The notes under the pieces: generated by a model
What the model was told of the DNA's origin: nothing
The model's input: only the letters and a program-made list of their open reading frames with translations
Database searches by the model: none
Position numbers and translations under genes: made by a program
From: Marmoricola sp.
GTDB lineage: Bacteria > Actinomycetota > Actinomycetes > Propionibacteriales > Nocardioidaceae
Direction: 5' to 3'
DNA: 58,612 bases
Assembly: GCF_025965215.1 (NCBI RefSeq)
Contig: NZ_JAOPXI010000065.1
Span: 1-58,612, forward strand
Shown here: piece after piece, positions 54,463-58,612 of the stretch
How the letters are laid out: every line of letters begins with the position of its first letter
Position numbering within the stretch: position 1 is the first letter of the stretch

Positions 54463-55926
54463 ATGACTTCCATCCTCTACCCCGACGCACCGCAGGTCGC
54501 GATCAACGACATCGGTACCGAAGAGGACTTCCTCGCCGCCATCGACGCGACGATCAAGTTCTTCAACGACGGCGACATCGTCGAAGGCACCATCGTCAAG
54601 GTCGACCGCGACGAGGTCCTCCTCGACATCGGCTACAAGACCGAGGGTGTCATTCCCTCGCGCGAACTTTCGATCAAGCACGACGTCGACCCCCACGAGG
54701 TCGTCGAGGTCGGTGACATCGTCGAGGCCCTGGTCCTCCAGAAGGAGGACAAGGAAGGTCGGCTGATCCTCTCCAAGAAGCGCGCACAGTACGAACGCGC
54801 CTGGGGAACGATCGAGCAGGTCAAGGAAGAGGACGGCGTCGTCACCGGCACCGTCATCGAGGTCGTCAAGGGCGGCCTGATCCTCGACATCGGGCTGCGC
54901 GGCTTCCTGCCCGCATCGCTGGTCGAGATGCGTCGTGTCCGCGACCTCCAGCCGTACGTCGGCAAGGAGCTCGAGGCCAAGATCATCGAGCTGGACAAGA
55001 ACCGCAACAATGTCGTGCTCTCGCGTCGTGCGTGGCTCGAGCAGACCCAGTCCGAGGTTCGCCACGGCTTCCTCACCCAGCTGCAGAAGGGCCAGATCCG
55101 CAAGGGTGTCGTGTCCTCGATCGTCAACTTCGGTGCCTTCGTGGACCTCGGCGGCGTCGACGGCCTGGTGCACGTCTCCGAGCTGTCCTGGAAGCACATC
55201 GACCACCCGTCCGAGGTCGTCACCGTCGGCGACGAGGTCACCGTCGAGGTGCTCGACGTCGACATGGAGCGCGAGCGCGTCTCGCTCTCGCTCAAGGCGA
55301 CGCAGGAAGACCCGTGGCAGCACTTCGCCCGGACCCACCAGATCGGCCAGATCGTGCCGGGCAAGGTCACCAAGCTGGTGCCCTTCGGTTCGTTCGTCCG
55401 CGTCGAGGAGGGCATCGAGGGCCTGGTGCACATCTCCGAGCTGGCCGAGCGCCATGTGGAGATCCCCGAGCAGGTCGTCCAGGTCAACGACGACGTCATG
55501 GTCAAGATCATCGACATCGACCTCGAGCGTCGACGGATCTCGCTGTCGCTGAAGCAGGCGAACGAGACCACGACCGCTGCCGAGGCCGAGGACTTCGACC
55601 CGACCCTGTACGGCATGACCGCGACCTACGACGAGGCCGGCAACTACATCTACCCCGAAGGCTTCGACCCCGACACGGGCGAGTGGCTCGAGGGCTACGA
55701 CGAGCAGCGCAAGGTCTGGGAGGACCAGTACGCCAAGGCGCACGAGCGCTGGGAGGCGCACGTCAAGCAACAGGCCGAGGCGAAGGTTGCCGAGGCCGAG
55801 GCTGGCGAGGCGACGTCGTACTCGAGCGAGGCCGGCACCGAGGGCGACGCCCCCGAGGGTGGCTCGCTGGCATCGGACGAGGCGCTGCAGGCGCTTCGCG
55901 AGAAGCTCACCGGCGGGACCGCCTGA
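54463..55926 (+). CDS. rpsA: 30S ribosomal protein S1
   Basis: 487 residues with four S1 (OB-fold) domains, at about residues 35-105, 122-190, 208-278 and 295-365. Examples are GDIVEGTIVKVDRDEVLLDIGYKTEG and KGVVSSIVNFGAFVDLGGVDGLVHVSELSW. The C-terminal tail is acidic and Ala/Glu-rich, as in actinobacterial S1. It helps mRNA bind the 30S subunit. ATG 54463 begins the conserved TSILYPDAPQVAINDIG; an in-frame ATG at 54370 would add 31 residues unlike S1. Confidence 0.97.
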   Translation: MTSILYPDAPQVAINDIGTEEDFLAAIDATIKFFNDGDIVEGTIVKVDRDEVLLDIGYKTEGVIPSRELSIKHDVDPHEVVEVGDIVEALVLQKEDKEGRLILSKKRAQYERAWGTIEQVKEEDGVVTGTVIEVVKGGLILDIGLRGFLPASLVEMRRVRDLQPYVGKELEAKIIELDKNRNNVVLSRRAWLEQTQSEVRHGFLTQLQKGQIRKGVVSSIVNFGAFVDLGGVDGLVHVSELSWKHIDHPSEVVTVGDEVTVEVLDVDMERERVSLSLKATQEDPWQHFARTHQIGQIVPGKVTKLVPFGSFVRVEEGIEGLVHISELAERHVEIPEQVVQVNDDVMVKIIDIDLERRRISLSLKQANETTTAAEAEDFDPTLYGMTATYDEAGNYIYPEGFDPDTGEWLEGYDEQRKVWEDQYAKAHERWEAHVKQQAEAKVAEAEAGEATSYSSEAGTEGDAPEGGSLASDEALQALREKLTGGTA

Positions 55927-55944
55927 GTCACCGCACCGTCTGAA

Positions 55945-55980
55945 CGACGAGCCCGGAGCCGATCGGCTCCGGGCTCGTCG
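55945..55980 (+). terminator. rpsA terminator
   Basis: Arms 55945-55960 and 55965-55980 are perfect 16-base reverse complements with loop GATC. No U-run follows, which is common in high-GC actinobacteria. Confidence 0.85.
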
Positions 55981-56017
55981 CATTCCGGACATCTGCTGAC
56001 CGGGTGGCGCGCCGGGT

Positions 56018-56053
56018 TTGGATCATCGCCACGGCGATGAATAGGGTGGCGCG
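56018..56053 (+). promoter_or_regulatory. Predicted leaderless promoter of the SGNH hydrolase gene
   Basis: TTGGAT (56018-56023), 18 bases, TAGGGT (56042-56047), 6 bases, ATG 56054. Confidence 0.55.
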
Positions 56054-58108
56054 ATGGGGTACGGACGCTCAGTCATCACGTGCCTGGTCGCGGTCGTGCT
56101 GGCAACCCTGGTGACCGCGATCCTCCTTGGTTCTCCGGCAGGTGCATCGGCCGGCAGTCCGACCCAGTACGACCCGAGTTGCCCGCCGGCGCCGGCGCCC
56201 GATCCAGCCACCCACCCGGTGAAGATCCTGCTCACCGGAGACTCGATGACCAACGCGTCCGACGGCGACTACACCTGGCGCTACTTCTTCGACCAGCACC
56301 TCCGGGGCTCCGGGGTGAGCTTCGACTTCGTCGGGCCGTTCAGCGACCTGATCAACTACACCACCTACGCATGGGGGGACCACTCCTACGCCGCGTGCGG
56401 TTTCGATCAGGACCACTTCTCGCGCGGCGGCGCGCAGCTGGCCGAGCAGCTGCAACCGACGATCTACTCCTCCACCGGTGCGAGCAGCATCAACTGGGCG
56501 ACGTCGTACTACGACCCCGACGTAGTGGTGGAGTTCTACGGCTACAACGACCTGACCCAGAGCCGTCTCCGTCCGGATGGAACGACGGGTCCGTATTCGG
56601 TGGACGAGCTGCTGGCCAACGCGAAGGCCTACATCGACCAGGTGCGTGCAGCCAAGCCGACGGCGACCATCGTGATGGTCAACCTGGCCTACGCGCAGGT
56701 GCCGAACGGGTCGCCGGCGAACCAGCGCCTGGTCGAGCTCGCCCCTGAGTACAACCAGAAGCTGGCCGTGGCGGTGCCGACGTGGTCGACGCCGACCAGC
56801 CGGGTGGTGATGGCTGACGTCACCCAGTACTGGCGCGGGTACGCGGACACCTACGACGGCGCTCATCCGACGGCACAGGGCGAGGTCGATCTGGCGGCCG
56901 GCATCGAGAACGCGTTCAGCACGCTCGGGATCGGCGCGGCCGGAGGACAACCTCCGGTCATGCCCATCGGCCCCCCGGTGGTGCCGACCCTGAGCGCGTC
57001 CACCTCGGCCACAGCGAACTCGGTGTCACTGTCCTGGGCTCCGATCGACGGTGCGACGCGGATGCTGGTCTACTGCCGAGAAGCCGGGGCATCGACCTGG
57101 AACGAGCTGCCCGATGTCGCCCGGGTCCTGTCGCCGACCCAGTACGACAACCCGCCGGTCTACCAGATCGATCCGTCGAGCTACCGGGACGAGGTCACCA
57201 CGTGCGGTGCGAGCGCCGGTTCGACGCTTGCACCACTGCTGGCACCAGGACACCAGTACCAGTTCCGGGTCCAGGCCGCGAAGGTGCTAGCTGCCGCGAC
57301 CGATGTCGCGGGCAACCCGATCACCTCTGATCCGGTCACAGTCACGATGCCCGGTAGCTCCACTACGACACCCACGCCCACCCCGACCCCCACGGCCACG
57401 CCGACGCCAACGCCGACGCCGACGCCCACACCAACTTCGACCCCGACGCCCACGCCAACGCCGACCCTGACCCCGACGCCCACGCCCACGCCCACGCCAA
57501 CCCCGACCCCGACCCCGACCCCAACGCCCACCTCGACCCCGACTCCGACGCCAGACCCGACGCCGGCTCCGCCGCCGCTGGGCCGGGTTTCGAACCCCTC
57601 CGCGACGCCGGCGCACCACGCCGTTGCGCTGAGCTGGCCCTCGGTCACGGGTGCTGCGGGCTACTACGTCGAGTGGTGGCGCAAGGGATCGAGTGCGTTC
57701 CAGTCCACGTCGACCCGGTCTCCGGCCATGACCATCGCCGGCCTCGAGGCGGGTGGGACCTACGAGTTCACGGTTGCGGCGGCAAGTGCGACCGACGTCG
57801 GCCAGTTCAGTATTCCCGTCGATGCGATCGCCGGCGGCACCGTCACGGCGCCGCCACTGCCCCCGCAACTGCGCCGGATCGCGGGGCGGGAGTTCCTCGC
57901 CAGCTGGCGCCCGGTGCGGGGCGCGAGCCGTTACGACGTACAGGTCCGCACTCTGTACGGCCGGTGGCGGACAGTGGGATCCACGTGGGCGACCGTCTTC
58001 ACGACCGGTCGGTTGCAGCACAACCGGGTGTACCTGGTCCGCGTGCGTGGTCGGGACGGCCTGGTCGCCGGCAGGTTCTCCGCGCCGAGCCGACTCAGAT
58101 CGCGGTGA
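56054..58108 (+). CDS. Secreted SGNH hydrolase with Fn3 domains and Thr-Pro linker
   Basis: 684 residues. Signal peptide 1-33 ending near AGASAG. The SGNH/GDSL domain (about 55-300) has block [14 protein letters not shown] with the nucleophile Ser, the Asn-containing block [11 protein letters not shown] and block [11 protein letters not shown] with the catalytic Asp and His. Then come an Fn3-like domain (about 312-432, [20 protein letters not shown]), a Thr-Pro repeat linker (about 436-507) and two further Fn3-like domains (to the end). Likely an esterase or deacetylase acting on cell-surface or extracellular polysaccharide. No sortase motif or C-terminal helix is seen. Confidence 0.9.
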   Translation: MGYGRSVITCLVAVVLATLVTAILLGSPAGASAGSPTQYDPSCPPAPAPDPATHPVKILLTGDSMTNASDGDYTWRYFFDQHLRGSGVSFDFVGPFSDLINYTTYAWGDHSYAACGFDQDHFSRGGAQLAEQLQPTIYSSTGASSINWATSYYDPDVVVEFYGYNDLTQSRLRPDGTTGPYSVDELLANAKAYIDQVRAAKPTATIVMVNLAYAQVPNGSPANQRLVELAPEYNQKLAVAVPTWSTPTSRVVMADVTQYWRGYADTYDGAHPTAQGEVDLAAGIENAFSTLGIGAAGGQPPVMPIGPPVVPTLSASTSATANSVSLSWAPIDGATRMLVYCREAGASTWNELPDVARVLSPTQYDNPPVYQIDPSSYRDEVTTCGASAGSTLAPLLAPGHQYQFRVQAAKVLAAATDVAGNPITSDPVTVTMPGSSTTTPTPTPTPTATPTPTPTPTPTPTSTPTPTPTPTLTPTPTPTPTPTPTPTPTPTPTSTPTPTPDPTPAPPPLGRVSNPSATPAHHAVALSWPSVTGAAGYYVEWWRKGSSAFQSTSTRSPAMTIAGLEAGGTYEFTVAAASATDVGQFSIPVDAIAGGTVTAPPLPPQLRRIAGREFLASWRPVRGASRYDVQVRTLYGRWRTVGSTWATVFTTGRLQHNRVYLVRVRGRDGLVAGRFSAPSRLRSR
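57361..57575 (+). repeat. Thr-Pro coding repeat
   Basis: Degenerate ACNCCN hexamer repeats encode more than 30 Thr-Pro units with a few Ala, Ser, Leu and Asp changes. The tract is prone to slippage and probably forms an extended, possibly glycosylated linker. Confidence 0.9.
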
Positions 58109-58126
58109 CGCGCGCCGACTGCTCGA

Positions 58127-58252
58127 TCAGTTCGCTGCGCGCGATCGTCTCGGGGCGCTGCTGAACGTGTCCCGGCGGACCCACCGCACGAGGACTGCCA
58201 GACCCGCCAGCAGGATCATCACGACCGCCAAGATGCTCAGTATCTCGCTCAT
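58127..58252 (-). CDS. 41-residue single-helix membrane peptide
   Basis: Minus-strand frame from ATG 58252 to TGA. It starts MSEILSILAVVMILLAGLAV, one hydrophobic helix (about 4-22), followed by a basic tail with RWVRRD and PRRSR. N-out/C-in topology fits the positive-inside rule. AGGA lies about 10 bases before the ATG. It fills most of the gap between the SGNH gene and the GlxA-type gene. Predicted from frame and composition only. Confidence 0.5.
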   Translation of the reverse strand: MSEILSILAVVMILLAGLAVLVRWVRRDTFSSAPRRSRAAN

Positions 58253-58346
58253 GGCAGTAATCCTGCGCTAGTTTGTTTCCTGCCAACAGTGGCACGAAAG
58301 TCACCTGCCCTCGATTTCCTGCCAAGTTCGTGCGACCCTGCTGTGC

Positions 58347-58612
58347 ATGCTCTCCAAGGTGGCCGTGATCGTGTTCGACGGTGTCGCTCCGTTCGAGCTC
58401 GGGGTGCTGTGCGAGGCCTGGGGCGTGGACCGCACTGCGCACGGCGTTCCGGCGATCGACTTCGCTGTCTGCTCGGCGGGCGCAGGCCGGGTCTCGACCA
58501 GCATGGGCTTCGACCTGCACGTCGAGCACGGTCTCGATCGTGCCGCAGCCGCCGATCTGGTCTGCATCCCGGCGCTGCAGCGCGACTGGCCCGTCCCTGA
58601 GGAGGTCCTCGA
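58347..58612 (+). CDS. GlxA/FtrA-type transcription regulator, N-terminal part
   Basis: 88 codons to the window edge. KVAVIVFDGVAPFELGVLCEAWGVDR, FAVCSAGAGRVSTSMGFDLHVEHGL and ADLVCIPAL match the DJ-1/PfpI-like N-terminal domain of GlxA-family regulators, which carry a C-terminal AraC helix-turn-helix beyond the window. ATG 58347 begins the conserved strand. The upstream gap holds two copies of TTTCCTGCCAA (58276-58286 and 58315-58325) and an inverted pair GCACGAA/TTCGTGC (58292-58298, 58327-58333), possible regulator sites. Confidence 0.82.
   Translation, partial: MLSKVAVIVFDGVAPFELGVLCEAWGVDRTAHGVPAIDFAVCSAGAGRVSTSMGFDLHVEHGLDRAAAADLVCIPALQRDWPVPEEVL

Noticed and set aside
57361-57575. Possible CRISPR-like repeat array
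   Set aside because: Periodic hexamers without spacers, in frame and coding Thr-Pro; no cas genes are present.

Overview
This is a high-GC, gene-dense chromosomal segment of an actinobacterium. Gene content and order (hisI, trp membrane protein, HGxxPAAW protein, trpCBA, lgt, gltBD, pyk, pdtaR, livJHMGF, polA, rpsA) fit Nocardioides or a close relative in the Nocardioidaceae; this placement is inferred from gene content, not from rRNA. No rRNA, insertion sequence, phage gene, CRISPR array or integrase is visible, and no stretch over 300 bases lacks a gene. One tRNA gene, tRNA-Leu(CAA), is present.

Layout. 1-1.1 kb: 3' part of leuA, carrying an in-frame TAG at 40-42. 1.2-5.4 kb: an alpha/beta hydrolase, an orphan sensor kinase, recO and an undecaprenyl/decaprenyl diphosphate synthase. 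5.4-8.5 kb: a minus-strand zinc-uptake operon znuA-znuC-znuB-zur, whose promoter overlaps two Zur-type boxes. 8.6-13.2 kb: a small monooxygenase-fold protein, glyS, a lipoprotein, dusB and a secreted M15-like protein. 13.2-16.8 kb: a heterodimeric ABC exporter. 16.8-22.6 kb: hisI, the Trp-associated membrane protein, a HGxxPAAW protein, trpC-trpB-trpA, a SCO1 lipoprotein and lgt, mostly with overlapping stops and starts; trpE is missing from its usual place. 22.8-28.9 kb: glutamate synthase. 29-31.3 kb: pyruvate kinase, tRNA-Leu and the ANTAR regulator pdtaR. 31.5-36.4 kb: a complete branched-chain amino acid ABC importer. 36.4-41.1 kb: a DUF554 protein, an acetyltransferase, a hotdog thioesterase and polA.

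41.1-53.4 kb is a cell-envelope glycan locus lying between polA and rpsA, which are close neighbours in mycobacteria. It holds a Wzx/MurJ-type flippase, a condensation/acyltransferase-fold protein, two SAM methyltransferases, a 1374-residue AftD-like (DUF3367) arabinofuranosyltransferase, a 578-residue polytopic membrane protein, a 68-residue secreted or membrane protein, a GT4 glycosyltransferase and a DUF3068 (PorA-like) membrane protein. The set recalls the M. tuberculosis Rv0224c-Rv0227c genes together with aftD. 53.4-58.6 kb: a methyltransferase, rpsA, a secreted SGNH hydrolase with Fn3 domains and a Thr-Pro linker, a 41-residue membrane peptide and the start of a GlxA-type regulator.

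The most striking window-wide signal is regulatory: about a dozen genes have a TANNNT -10 hexamer exactly 6-7 bases before an ATG or GTG and no Shine-Dalgarno, which predicts leaderless transcripts. Genes inside operons instead have Shine-Dalgarno sequences or 1-14 base overlaps with the upstream gene. The best candidates for new biology are the envelope locus, the tandem Zur operator combined with His-rich tails on ZnuB and ZnuC, the divergent leaderless promoter at 42.34 kb and the nested four-copy palindrome after gltD.
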